Shown piece after piece: positions 7,703 to 16,663 of a DNA stretch of 64,000 bases. The stretch covers positions 1 to 64,000 of the forward strand of contig SCOX01000006.1 of the NCBI GenBank assembly GCA_005503055.1, given 5' to 3'. Under the pieces are notes generated by a model. The model did not search any database and was not told where the DNA came from. It saw only the letters and a list, made by a program, of their open reading frames with translations. The translations under genes and the position numbers were made by a program. The stretch's first letter is position 1. Each line of letters starts with the position of its first letter. This DNA is from Lysobacteraceae bacterium P. GTDB lineage: Bacteria > Pseudomonadota > Gammaproteobacteria > Xanthomonadales > Xanthomonadaceae.

Positions 7703-8956
7703 ATGCGTCGTCGCGACTTTCTCAGTGCAGCGGTAGCCGGCGCCGGCGCCCTCATGCTGCCAGGCCGGTCGGTCCTGGCTGCACCTCCCGGTGTGGCCGG
7801 CTTGACCTCGTTGACCGTCGGCGCCAAGCCCATCACGGCCGAGGAGCGTCTGGCGCGCATCGCGAAGCTGCAACGGTTGATGGTCGAGCAGGACATCGGC
7901 GCCCTGATCCTGGAGTCGGGCTCGAGCCTGGATTACTTCACTGGCGTGCGGTGGCATCGCTCGGAGCGCACGACGGCCGCCGTGATCCCGGCCCGCGGCG
8001 ACGTCGTCGTCGTGACGCCGGCGTTCGAAGAGCCATCCGTGCGCGAGACGCTGGCCGTGAGCGGCGACGTGCGTCCCTGGAACGAACATGAAAGCCCATT
8101 CGACCGCCTGGTTGGCGCACTCCGCGATCGCGGCGTGCGGTCTGGCGCGATCGCCTTCGAACCCACCACGCGTGTGTTCATCGTCGACGGCGTGCGCGAG
8201 GCAAGCGCGGGGGCCTACCGAGTGGTGTCCGGCGATGCGCTGGTGAAAGCCGTCCGCCTGATCAAGTCGCCGGCCGAGCTTGCGCTGATGCAGGCGGCCA
8301 ACAACGTCACGCTGGCGGCGCTGCGCCACGTCCATGGCAACGTCCGCCCGGGCATGCGCCCCGACGAGATCGCCGCCATGACGGACGCCGCCACGGTGGC
8401 CCTGGGCGGCGAGCCTGGGTTCGCCCTCGTCCTGCTCAACGAGGCGAGCGCCTATCCGCACGGTTCCAAGCAGCCGCAGACGGTGCGCGAAGGGTCCGTC
8501 ATCCTGATGGACGTGGGCTGCACCGTGCATGGCTATCAATCGGACATCTCGCGCACATGGGTGATGGGCTCGCCGACGGCAAAACAGCGAAAGGTCTGGG
8601 AAACCGTCAAGCGGGGTCAGGAGCTCGCGCTGGCGACCGCCAAGCCGGGCATCCCGGTGGGTTCGATCGACGACGCCGTTCGCGCCTACTACGAAAAGGA
8701 CGGCTGGGGCCCTGGCTATCGCTTGCCCGGCCTGTCCCACCGCACCGGCCACGGCATCGGCCTGGACGGACACGAGCCGCCCTACCTCGTGCATGGCGAC
8801 ACCACGCCGCTTGCACCGGGCATGTGTTTTTCCGACGAACCGGGCCTCTACATTCCAGGCGAATTCGGAATCCGGATGGAGGACTGCTGGTACATGACCG
8901 AGACGGGGCCCAAGCTGTTCACCGAGTTGGCCAGGTCGATCGATGATCCAATCTGA
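7703..8956 (+). CDS. Tat-exported M24 (Xaa-Pro aminopeptidase-like) metallopeptidase
   Basis: A 417-aa peptidase-family protein. The N-terminus MRRRDFLSAAVAGAGALML is a twin-arginine signal with a typical Ala-x-Ala-type end (SVLAAP), so the folded enzyme is exported. A creatinase-like N-terminal domain (about 50-185) precedes the pita-bread catalytic domain with the metal ligands in order: two Asp in LMDVGCTVHGYQSDISRTW, His in RTGHGIGLDGHEPP, Glu in FSDEPGLYIP and Glu in GIRMEDCWY. All five are present, so it should be active. The ATG at 7703 follows CCGGAGACT and marks the Tat signal; the open frame starts further upstream. The likely role is removal of N-terminal residues next to proline from extracytoplasmic peptides. 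Exact specificity is unknown. Confidence 0.92.
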   Translation: MRRRDFLSAAVAGAGALMLPGRSVLAAPPGVAGLTSLTVGAKPITAEERLARIAKLQRLMVEQDIGALILESGSSLDYFTGVRWHRSERTTAAVIPARGDVVVVTPAFEEPSVRETLAVSGDVRPWNEHESPFDRLVGALRDRGVRSGAIAFEPTTRVFIVDGVREASAGAYRVVSGDALVKAVRLIKSPAELALMQAANNVTLAALRHVHGNVRPGMRPDEIAAMTDAATVALGGEPGFALVLLNEASAYPHGSKQPQTVREGSVILMDVGCTVHGYQSDISRTWVMGSPTAKQRKVWETVKRGQELALATAKPGIPVGSIDDAVRAYYEKDGWGPGYRLPGLSHRTGHGIGLDGHEPPYLVHGDTTPLAPGMCFSDEPGLYIPGEFGIRMEDCWYMTETGPKLFTELARSIDDPI

Positions 8957-9051
8957 TGGATGCGACCCGACGCGGTCGTGCCATTCGTCAGGGAACACGT
9001 CACGAGGTAAACAGAGATCTCGCCAGGTGGATTGATTCATCGCGCGGTGTT

Positions 9052-9069
9052 CCCCGCTTGAAGCCGGGG
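9052..9069. terminator. Hairpin between convergent M24 and PNGase-like genes
   Basis: CCCCGCTT (9052-9059) pairs with AAGCCGGGG (9061-9069) with a single bulged base. It lies in the 134-bp gap between two convergent genes, where a shared terminator is expected. There is no T-tract, so it is a weak call. Confidence 0.4.
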
Positions 9070-9090
9070 CCGACCTCTCCGGCCGTCAGC

Positions 9091-11076
9091 TCATGGTCCG
9101 AGCCATCCCAGTTCATACGGCGAACCGTCCGGCCGGGCGGCCCAGAAGAAGCGGTTGTGTGAGTCCGGGCAGTCCTTGCCTTCCTGGTACGCGGTAAGCG
9201 CTCCCTGCTCCGCGCTCGCGTCGACGCGGTAGCAGCTGCCGTGCGAGTCGCGGAACAGATACGACTGCGTTGCGTCCCATTGCGCCGTCGCGCCGGGCGA
9301 CGGAATCGGTTCGTAGCGTTGCCGCGTTTCCTGGCGCAGGCGCACGTAGTAGCGCGTCACGCCGGGGCGCCAGTGTTCGGTCCGCTGCGAGACGGTCTGC
9401 ATCAGGCTCGCCTTTCCGTACTGATAGACCAGCGTCGTGGGCACGTAGAGGTGGTCCTCGTCGTCGACGATCAGCTGGCCGTTGAGCAGGCGCTGGGTGA
9501 AAGCGACGCTGCGGCTGTCGAGTTCGATGATGAGCATGTACGCGTCCGGGTCGGTGTCGGCGACGCTGCGTGCGTAGACGCTCTGCTTGTTCTTGTAGCT
9601 GAAGGAACGGCTGACCGCGCTTTCGATGCGACCGCGCGCGGTGTCGATGTAGCCTTCGATCTCGTACTGGTGAAGCGAGCGCGTCTGGACGATGCCCGTC
9701 ACCTCGCCGGCGGCGTTGCGATGCAGTGTGTCGCTCAGGGTCGGCGCGAACATCGCCGGCATGGTATTGCGCGTGACCTGGCCGGTGACCTGCGTGGTGT
9801 GCGGATCGCGGTAGACCAGCAGCGTGCCCGAGACGTTGAACTCGATGGTGCCGCCGCCGCTGTTCATCGACAACGCGACCGTGTGCGGCGCGCCATCGCT
9901 GAGCAGGCCGGCGAAAGGCGTCAGATCCACACGGTACGGCAGGTACGACAGTGCGCGAGGCACGGGGAAGGGCTGGGACAGCCGCGTGCCGCCCCAGGAC
10001 GCACTCAATTCGGTGTGCACCTTCGGAAACACCGGGGCGATGCCGGCCGGTTGCCCGTCGACGCTGACCTGCACTTCGCGGAAGCTGCCGCCGCGACAGC
10101 CTTGCGGCACCGGGCCGCCTTCAAGGCCCAGGCGTTCCGGGCCGATCGCGTATTGATGCGTCAACTCGGGAAACTCGGCCAGCAGCGCATCGGGCATGCA
10201 GCTGTACCAGTGCAGATCGTTGCCGTAGGACGGCTGTGCGATCACGTCCAGGTACGCGCGTTCGACGTTGCGCGGCAGCGTGAACGTCGCCGCCAACTGC
10301 GCCGAAGGCGTCGAGATTCCGCCGAAACCGAACGGGCTCATCGCATGCACCTGGTCGGGCACGCGTTGCGCGCGGTTGTTGGGATTGACCGGATAGAACA
10401 GCAGCGTGGCGCTCACGCGGTACGCCGCACGGAAACGGTCGGAATAGCGCGGCAACGCGATCATCGCCACGCGACCGAGCCCCGGCGCGCGCAGCACCGC
10501 GCTGTAATCGGTCACGTCGCGCTCGGCCCGCCAGCGGGTCGGTGTCTGGTTGAACTGGCCGCCGCCGGCGTAGAGCGGCACGCCGCCAATCTCGACCAGC
10601 GCGGTGGTCAGGCCGTCGAAGTACGCCGACGGGTCGTCCGCGCTCCATGCGAGCTTCACGATCACTTTCGCCCACGGTCCGGGGCAGCTCGCCGGTGGCG
10701 TGTAGGGAAACTGGTCGGTGGCACCGTCTTCGAAGTACGCCGGCCCGGGCTCCCGGAACTCGATGTCGCGGAACAGCTCGACCACGCACGGCGTGCCGGA
10801 GGCGCGCGGTACGGGCGGCGTCAGGTCGACGGTATTGGTGGTGCCCAGCGCCGGCGTGGCGGCCAGCACGGCCAGGACGCCTTGGTTCGCGAACGGCCTC
10901 GCCGCCGCGATGTAGTCGCGCGCTGCAGAAGCGGACACGGTTGCGCCCATGGAGGCGCTCTCGAGTGCGCTTGTCGATTCGTCGCTTCGGCCGTAGTGCA
11001 CCTCGCTCGCGAACACCGTGAGCGCAAGCGCTGCCACTCCCCAGGCGCACCATTTTACGGGCGTCGAGACGTTCAT
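9091..11076 (-). CDS. Secreted PNGase A-like protein (peptide-N-glycosidase A family)
   Basis: A 661-aa exported protein. A hydrophobic N-terminal segment (VKWCAWGVAALALTVFASEV) serves as signal peptide or anchor. The region from about residue 90 matches the PNGase A N-terminal domain as I recall it: TPCVVELFRDIEF, PYTPPASCPGPWAKVIVKL, ALVEIGGVPLYAGG and a segment ending RAERDVTDYSAVLR, followed by PYRVDLTPFAGLL further on. Plant and fungal members release N-glycans from glycopeptides; bacterial substrates are less known. The start at 11076 was chosen because GGAG lies 9 nt upstream; in-frame GTG (11091) and ATG (11085) are alternatives. It may be the last gene of the minus-strand run, but 258 bp separate it from the next gene upstream. 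Catalytic residues were not assigned. Confidence 0.72.
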   Translation of the reverse strand: MNVSTPVKWCAWGVAALALTVFASEVHYGRSDESTSALESASMGATVSASAARDYIAAARPFANQGVLAVLAATPALGTTNTVDLTPPVPRASGTPCVVELFRDIEFREPGPAYFEDGATDQFPYTPPASCPGPWAKVIVKLAWSADDPSAYFDGLTTALVEIGGVPLYAGGGQFNQTPTRWRAERDVTDYSAVLRAPGLGRVAMIALPRYSDRFRAAYRVSATLLFYPVNPNNRAQRVPDQVHAMSPFGFGGISTPSAQLAATFTLPRNVERAYLDVIAQPSYGNDLHWYSCMPDALLAEFPELTHQYAIGPERLGLEGGPVPQGCRGGSFREVQVSVDGQPAGIAPVFPKVHTELSASWGGTRLSQPFPVPRALSYLPYRVDLTPFAGLLSDGAPHTVALSMNSGGGTIEFNVSGTLLVYRDPHTTQVTGQVTRNTMPAMFAPTLSDTLHRNAAGEVTGIVQTRSLHQYEIEGYIDTARGRIESAVSRSFSYKNKQSVYARSVADTDPDAYMLIIELDSRSVAFTQRLLNGQLIVDDEDHLYVPTTLVYQYGKASLMQTVSQRTEHWRPGVTRYYVRLRQETRQRYEPIPSPGATAQWDATQSYLFRDSHGSCYRVDASAEQGALTAYQEGKDCPDSHNRFFWAARPDGSPYELGWLGP

Positions 11077-11334
11077 CCTTCGCATCTCCACTAAGGCCGC
11101 CGCGAAGCTAGCACCTGCGCTTGTCGAACACGGCGCGTCACCTTCCCGACTGCGCGCGTGCGCGCATCACGCCCCCGGCGCGGTCACGCGGAGTTAAGCG
11201 ATGTGGCGATGGCGCGAAGTGGTGCGTCCTGCCTGTCGCCCGTCACGCGCGCGAAGACGATGACCGTCGCGCTCCTGGCCGACAACGGACTCCCTGCCGC
11301 AGAAGCAGGCAACCACGCCGCGTCGCGATCGCAG

Positions 11335-12150
11335 TCAGGCGAACTCGCTTGGCGCCACCCCGGTCCTCGGTGCGGGGATGACTTCCACGCGCTTGGATTC
11401 GACCAGATTGCCGACGGTTTCGATCAGGAACGCGTAGCACGGCGTGAGCCGGCGCTGCGACGCTTCGATGCCGAGTTCCGCATAACCCAGGCGCGCCTTG
11501 CGCACGTGGGCCTTGCCGTCGAGTCCGGACTGACGCAGTCGCGTGTGCAACAGGGCCAGGGCCTCGTCCGCGCTCCTGAGCGGAACCGGTGCGCCGCGGC
11601 TGGCGAGCGGACGCCAGACTTCGCGGCCGCCGACCACCGTTTCGTCGGTGCCGACTTTCACCATGACCATGCCACCGGGGCCGACCACGGGCAGCTCGTC
11701 GATGATGCGGGTGAACACCAGTCCGGCATCCAGCGCGACCTGCGCCGTGAGCGTGCCATCGCGGTCGGCCGACTGCGAGCGCAGGTAGGTGATCCGCTCC
11801 AGGTGCAACGGTTCGCGCGGTCGTCCCAGCGTCTCCAGGAAGTCGCGTGCGACCTGCTCCAGGCGTGAAGGCGAGGCGCGCACGTCGTCGCCCGGTTCCT
11901 CGGCGAGCGGACGCAATCGGTAACGCAGGCCGCCGGAGCGTTCGTTGATGCTCAGGACGGTGCGCGCGTCGCCCACGGTGAGCCAGTCGAGGTCGCGTTC
12001 CCAGGCAAAGCCGGGCAGGCGCGCGCCCAGGCCGAGGCGTTCGAGCAGGTCCATCGTGCCGAGCACGTCGACGTTGGCCGCGCGCACCTCGACGATCGCC
12101 GCTTGCCGAACGTTCGTTTCGGGCATTTCGTCGATGGTCAGGGTGAGCAT
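11335..12150 (-). CDS. Unknown 271-aa protein, last gene of the seven-gene cluster
   Basis: No family recognised. The protein has no signal peptide or membrane segment and should be cytoplasmic. It contains ordinary mixed alpha/beta sequence such as DLLERLGLGARLPGFAWERD, RTVLSINERSGGLRYRLRP and GPGGMVMVKVGTDETVVGG. A C-terminal helix-rich part carries TPCYAFLIETVGNLVESKR. The ATG at 12150 overlaps the stop codon of the upstream DUF6345-like gene by one base (TGATG), so the two are translationally coupled and probably act together. The same frame runs open for another kilobase upstream, but that part is antisense-like shadow within the previous gene. The repeated mention of a metric-like GGxVxxxVG pattern is not diagnostic. 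Confidence 0.72.
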   Translation of the reverse strand: MLTLTIDEMPETNVRQAAIVEVRAANVDVLGTMDLLERLGLGARLPGFAWERDLDWLTVGDARTVLSINERSGGLRYRLRPLAEEPGDDVRASPSRLEQVARDFLETLGRPREPLHLERITYLRSQSADRDGTLTAQVALDAGLVFTRIIDELPVVGPGGMVMVKVGTDETVVGGREVWRPLASRGAPVPLRSADEALALLHTRLRQSGLDGKAHVRKARLGYAELGIEASQRRLTPCYAFLIETVGNLVESKRVEVIPAPRTGVAPSEFA

Positions 12151-13100
12151 CAGTTGCGCCACACCCAGCGGTAGCTGTCGATGTCGGCCGCACGCAGTTT
12201 CGCGCCCGGCGACTTGACGCTTTCGGACTTGATCCGGCGCAGCGCGTCGTCGGCGGATCGCCCGACCGTCATCGCTACCGGGGCGTCGTCCAGCCAGTGC
12301 GAATAGGCCTCGTCGATCCAGCTTTCGGCCAGCGCTTCGCCGCGCCCGGCGCGATAGCCGAACGAGAGCCCGCGCTCGGCCGTCCACGACGCATCCGAAC
12401 TCAGGCCGGTGAAACCGAACACCATGTTCGCGCCATCCATGCAGCGCCCCCACGTCAGTTGCGGGTGCGAAGCGGCGAGCACCGCGCGCGTATCGGCATC
12501 GCGCTCGTTTTCCGCGCCCAACTGCAGGCTGCGGCAGCAATCGAGCACGACCCAGCGCAGCCGTCCTTCGCCCAGCCGCATCGTCACCACCGGTGTGGCC
12601 GGCGTCACCGGGGCCCAAGTATTCGGATCCAGCCGGATCGTGGACACGATGCAGCCGTCGGGGCTGTCGAAGGTTCCCAGCCACCAGTACAGCCAGCGGG
12701 CGCCCGGAAGCTCGCGCCCATGCGTGCCGCTGTGCGTGGCCAGGAACGCGAATTCGACCGTGTCGATCCCGGCGGCGTTCTTGTCGGTCCATGCGCCCCA
12801 CTGCAGCGGACTGGCGTCCTGCTCCCCGCGGATGAAGGCGACGCGATGGCCCAGGCTGCGCATCGCCGCGGCGAAACGCGCGGCGAGCGAGTCGCAGTAA
12901 TCCGTCGGCTTCTGCCCGCAACGCTTGTAGTGGTTGATCCAGTACGCGCCCACGTCCACCGCCGACACCTTGCCGCGCCCCGATACCGCACTGGGCACCT
13001 GCTTGCCGGCGGGCGCGAGCGGCGACACGGGCGCCACCTTGTCGATGCCGGCTATCGCGGGGATGTTCTCGATGCCGGGAATGGGCGGCGGATCGGCCAT
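12150..13100 (-). CDS. DUF6345-like protein with caspase-like His/Cys arrangement
   Basis: A 316-aa protein. After a proline-rich start (PPPIPGIENIPAIAG), residues about 45-75 give VGAYWINHYKRCGQKPTDYC. A central beta strand ends in FAFLATHSGTHGRE (His123, His127), and a later strand ends in RWVVLDCCRSLQLG (Cys188, Cys189). A hydrophobic strand followed by a His-Gly loop, then one followed by Asp-Cys, is the layout of caspase/gingipain-type cysteine peptidases. I infer such a fold; the DUF6345 label is from memory. MVFGFTGLSSDASWT follows. There is no export signal. The start is uncertain: ATG at 13100 lacks a clear ribosome site and TTG at 13127 is an alternative. It is coupled to the downstream gene by a one-base overlap. 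Confidence 0.7.
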   Translation of the reverse strand: MADPPPIPGIENIPAIAGIDKVAPVSPLAPAGKQVPSAVSGRGKVSAVDVGAYWINHYKRCGQKPTDYCDSLAARFAAAMRSLGHRVAFIRGEQDASPLQWGAWTDKNAAGIDTVEFAFLATHSGTHGRELPGARWLYWWLGTFDSPDGCIVSTIRLDPNTWAPVTPATPVVTMRLGEGRLRWVVLDCCRSLQLGAENERDADTRAVLAASHPQLTWGRCMDGANMVFGFTGLSSDASWTAERGLSFGYRAGRGEALAESWIDEAYSHWLDDAPVAMTVGRSADDALRRIKSESVKSPGAKLRAADIDSYRWVWRN

Positions 13101-13136
13101 GACGTGCGCGCGTTGATCGCCTATCAAAGCTGCCGA

Positions 13137-16004
13137 TCAGAGCTGCCGCCCGGTCTTGGGGTCGTACTCGACCTCCACCGGCACGATCTGGTCGGTCGGC
13201 AGGATTTCCAGCCACTGATCGAAGATTTCGTAGTCCTTGCCGACGTTGGCGCGGAAGCTGCCTTCGAGCGGGAAGAAACCGTGTTCGTAGACGCGGTCGA
13301 TCGGCGTGGCGGTCACGGTGTTCTCCTCGTCCACCAGGGCCGGGTCCGACACTTCGTCCTGCTTGGGGTATTTCCCGGTCTGCACGCCTTCTTCGTACTT
13401 GCGCTTGATCTTCCTGCCCAGGTCGGTGATGACGTCGAGCATCTTCTGGCCGTCGAGCGGGTTGCCGTCGATGTCCTTCTCGCCGGGGTGCGAGGCGCGG
13501 TAGATCACGTCGTCGGTGATGCCGTCCATGCCTTCCACGCCTTTGAGCCAGTTGATCGCCGCTTCCTCGCGGCCGGGGCGGATCGGGATCACCGCCTTCA
13601 CCCAGGGCGCGTTGAGGAATGCGTTGCGCATGTTGTCGCCGTCCAACTGCAGCAACCAGCCCAGCGAACTGCCCAGCCTCGCCGGCGCGGAGTTCTCGGT
13701 GATGTAGTAATTGTCGCGTTCGGCTTCATCGATGCCACCCCAGCCAACGGTGTTCGCATCGACGATGCCGCGACCCGCGGTCGGGGCCGGGCGGTCGAGC
13801 CGCTTGATCAGTCCGCGCGCGAGCACTCCGGCGGTGCGGTCGGCGATGGGCAGTGGGAACGTTGGCAGCGTCGGCTGCTCGGGACGCACGCCCAGTTGCT
13901 GCCGGCTGCGATGCAGGCGCGGGCGCCACCATTCGGGCGCGACGAAGTACAGCATCTTCTCGACGTCGAAGATCGAGTTGATCAGCTCGGCCACCACGTG
14001 CCGGGTGCGATCGTCCGGCTGCGGCACGTTCCTGGTGAGCATTTCCTGGATCAATTGCCGGTACACCACGATGCGTTCTTCTTCGCGAAGTTCGGCGCTG
14101 TTGCGCGGCTGGATCCGGCTGGAGACATCGATCCGGTCGCGCGTGCTTTCCAGGATCGCCTTGTCGTAGGCGGCGCGCTCCTTTTCCCGGAACGAAGCCA
14201 GGTTCTCGCGGTTCTTCTGCGCGATGGCGTCGTTGACGCCGGCACGCGGCGACCAGTGCAGGATCACGCGGATCTGCAGGTTGGGCTTGCCGCGGAAGTT
14301 GGCCGAATCCAGGTGCAGCACGAACGAGGCGCGATCCCCCGTGCTGGTGATGCCGCCGAGCATCGACAGCGTCACCGGTTCGCCTTGCGGGTCGATCTCC
14401 ACGTTGGACAGTTCGTAGTCCGAACGCGGGCAGACGAACTCCTGCGGGAAATCGGCCTGGATGCGTTCCTGGTTGCCGAACAGCTCCGAATCGTCCTGCT
14501 CCACGCCATCGATGTAGGTCTCGCCGGCGCTGTCGGCTCCGGTGTCGTCGACCGAAACGAACGGGATCACCACCGTGTTCGACTGCTGGAAGGGCTGCAG
14601 CAGCGGCACTTCTTCCGGATGCGCGATGCCGTCCAGGTCCGGCGGCGTGCCGATGTGCACCAGCTTCGACAGGCCCAGGCAACTGCCCGGGTCGTCCACG
14701 TAGGCCTGCCAGCACAGGAACGTGCCGATGTCCTGCACCTGCACGCCGACCTGGCGCATCTTGCGACGCAGTTCGTAGTTGATCAGCGCGTTGGTCGTGT
14801 TGGCCAGCACGTGCTTGGTGCTGGAGATGTCGGTCGTTTCGGTGATCGTCTTGAAGGTGGATTTGAAGTTCTTGCGGATCTCCGAGGAAAGCTTCTGCGT
14901 CTGCTGGCGCATGCGTTTGTGCGCCGTCTCGCGCGCAAGCTTTTGCGAGCTCGTGTAGTCGAAGCTCGACGTCGCCTGCACCGAGGCATACGACGCCGTC
15001 ACGCTGGCACCGAACTTGACGTCCTGCTGGTTGTCCTCCTTGACCGCGTCGGAGATTTCGTCCTGCTCGGTCGTGATGGTTTCGGCTTTGGTCAGCGTTT
15101 CCAGCGCGGTCTCGAGCGTCCTTTCCACCGTCGTGCGGCGGGTGTGGATCTCGATGAGTTCGACCACCGCGCCGGGGCTGAGCCACACGTGGCTCTCGGG
15201 CGTTCCGAGGAAGGAGTCGAGTTCGAAGAAGTATTGCCGGAACAGGTGCACCACGCTGATCGGCGACAGCGACACGTTCTCCAGCTGCTCGCGCTCGCCG
15301 GGGTCGAGCGTGTCGATCCCGGGCAGGGCACTCGATCCGTCCTCGCCCGACAGCATTCGCGCCAGGGTACGGGCCTGCTCGCGGTTGTCGCGAGTGGCGT
15401 AGAAGAGCGATTCCAACGCGCGATGGTCCTTTCCTTCGGCCAGGAACAGCAACGCGCCGGCAATCGAGGACTCGTAGTTCAACTGCTGCTCGAACGCGGC
15501 GATGTTGCGCCCCGGCGAAGTCGAGACGGCCATGCGCATGCGACGCGGGGAAGGCAGCGGCGTTTCGGCGCGCACCACGTCCTGGAAGACGGTGGTGTAG
15601 GTCGCCACGACGTCCTTCTTCAGGATGGTGTCCAGGCGCTGGGGCGTGATCACCTCGCTCCACACGGCCGGTTTGTACTGCTCGTGCGAGGGCAGGGCGG
15701 TGGAGACGCGTTCGAGCACGACGCTGTCGTAGCCCTTGAGCATGCCGATCCGCAACTCGCCCGGGCGGATGTCGATGCGCGGCTGGCCGCTGTCGGCATA
15801 GTTGATCTCAACCAGGCCCGCGAACTGGCGCTTGAGCTTGTCCAGGATCAGCGCGCGATCCTGCCGGAACCCTTCCTCGAATCGTTCGCCGATGCGCGCC
15901 GATCGCCACCCCAGCAGTGGCTGGTAGACGCCGAACAGTTCGCTGGCATAGGGAAGGACCGATGCATAAGCCGACAGATCGGTGATGCGCTTGGGAGCCG
16001 CCAT
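13137..16004 (-). CDS. Unknown 955-aa protein with helix / amphipathic hairpin / helix centre
   Basis: A very large cytoplasmic-type protein with no signal peptide that I cannot place in a family. The start at 16004 is supported by GAGGT 7 nt upstream and the sequence MAAPKRITDL. Residues about 280-330 are acidic, helical and Thr-rich (TTVERTLETALETLTKAETI). Residues 329-352 (VKFGASVTASYASVQATSSF) alternate polar or small and hydrophobic residues like an amphipathic beta hairpin, and 353-420 return to a basic helix. About 590-720 have a second charged helical stretch (EERIVVYRQLIQEMLTR). The C-terminus is mixed. The alternating segment flanked by helices recalls pore-forming or oligomer-forming proteins, but that is conjecture. 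A gap of 36 bp to the DUF6345-like gene suggests cotranscription. Confidence 0.75.
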   Translation of the reverse strand: MAAPKRITDLSAYASVLPYASELFGVYQPLLGWRSARIGERFEEGFRQDRALILDKLKRQFAGLVEINYADSGQPRIDIRPGELRIGMLKGYDSVVLERVSTALPSHEQYKPAVWSEVITPQRLDTILKKDVVATYTTVFQDVVRAETPLPSPRRMRMAVSTSPGRNIAAFEQQLNYESSIAGALLFLAEGKDHRALESLFYATRDNREQARTLARMLSGEDGSSALPGIDTLDPGEREQLENVSLSPISVVHLFRQYFFELDSFLGTPESHVWLSPGAVVELIEIHTRRTTVERTLETALETLTKAETITTEQDEISDAVKEDNQQDVKFGASVTASYASVQATSSFDYTSSQKLARETAHKRMRQQTQKLSSEIRKNFKSTFKTITETTDISSTKHVLANTTNALINYELRRKMRQVGVQVQDIGTFLCWQAYVDDPGSCLGLSKLVHIGTPPDLDGIAHPEEVPLLQPFQQSNTVVIPFVSVDDTGADSAGETYIDGVEQDDSELFGNQERIQADFPQEFVCPRSDYELSNVEIDPQGEPVTLSMLGGITSTGDRASFVLHLDSANFRGKPNLQIRVILHWSPRAGVNDAIAQKNRENLASFREKERAAYDKAILESTRDRIDVSSRIQPRNSAELREEERIVVYRQLIQEMLTRNVPQPDDRTRHVVAELINSIFDVEKMLYFVAPEWWRPRLHRSRQQLGVRPEQPTLPTFPLPIADRTAGVLARGLIKRLDRPAPTAGRGIVDANTVGWGGIDEAERDNYYITENSAPARLGSSLGWLLQLDGDNMRNAFLNAPWVKAVIPIRPGREEAAINWLKGVEGMDGITDDVIYRASHPGEKDIDGNPLDGQKMLDVITDLGRKIKRKYEEGVQTGKYPKQDEVSDPALVDEENTVTATPIDRVYEHGFFPLEGSFRANVGKDYEIFDQWLEILPTDQIVPVEVEYDPKTGRQL

Positions 16005-16297
16005 GACGTGTACCTCGCATAACAGGTTCGACGTCGGCCGGCAGGGCCCGCTGGCGTCCATGCGTGGGCTGCGCCGTGTTCAGCACACGCGACGCATTCC
16101 TGGCTTTGGAAACAACGCGCGCCGTCGATGCCGGCGGCCATCGCGCAGTGGGCATGGAGCCTGCCAACGTGGAGACGCGCGCGAGGCACTGTGATCCGGG
16201 TAAGCGCGGCGCACCCGAGAGGTGCTTCAACTGCCGGGGTCATTTCGCGGCTTGTGAGTGGCCGAAGCCTGCACCCGCGAGCCGGGATCGGCCGGCC
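16005..16297. other. Intergenic, 293 bp, inside the seven-gene cluster
   Basis: No convincing gene on either strand. It is the longest gap within the minus-strand cluster and could hold an internal promoter for the 955-aa gene. I see no clear terminator hairpin or repeat. Confidence 0.4.
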
Positions 16298-16567
16298 TCA
16301 AACCAGATCGACCCACTCGATCCAATCGCCGGTCCTGGCATGGAACGGTTCGACCAGCGTGCGCGCGCTGTCGACGGGAAGGCCGTTGTCGAAGCCGGCG
16401 TCGGCGAGGCGTTGCTCGAGTTCGGCAGCGATGCGCTGGAACGCTTCCTTCAGTATTTCCCGGTCGGGGTGCGTGACGATCATCGCGCGCAACAGGCATT
16501 CCATCGCCAGGATCTGCGCGGAATGCAGGACGGCGGCGCTTTCCAATGCAGTGAGACGTTTGTCCAC
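16298..16567 (-). CDS. Small 89-aa helical hypothetical protein
   Basis: It starts with GTG at 16567 behind an excellent ribosome site (GAGGAG, 6 nt spacing). The sequence is mostly helical: DKRLTALESAAVLHSAQILA is amphipathic, and EILKEAFQRIAAELEQRLAD could form a short coiled coil. It ends in WIEWVDLV. Size, lack of membrane segment and position between the Tle1-like hydrolase and the 955-aa protein would fit an adaptor, chaperone or immunity-type partner, but nothing in the sequence proves this. Confidence 0.6.
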   Translation of the reverse strand: MDKRLTALESAAVLHSAQILAMECLLRAMIVTHPDREILKEAFQRIAAELEQRLADAGFDNGLPVDSARTLVEPFHARTGDWIEWVDLV

Positions 16568-16663
16568 GAAGGCTCCTCGGTCGTCGTCTCGACCGTAACG
16601 CCGCGGGCGTGAACAGTTCGCGAGAGACCTGCGTTCATGGAGCGGGCTGGCGCGAATGAGCGC

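Noticed and set aside
12151-13215. N-terminal extension of the 271-aa gene to a 626-residue protein
   Set aside because: The extension lies in another frame of the DUF6345-like gene and is Arg-rich without domains; ATG at 12150 with a TGATG overlap is the better start.
12297-16022. A 1241-codon plus-strand open frame opposite the 955-aa gene
   Set aside because: High-GC antisense frame rich in Arg, His, Val and Asp with no domain; the minus strand has a ribosome site and ordinary protein composition.
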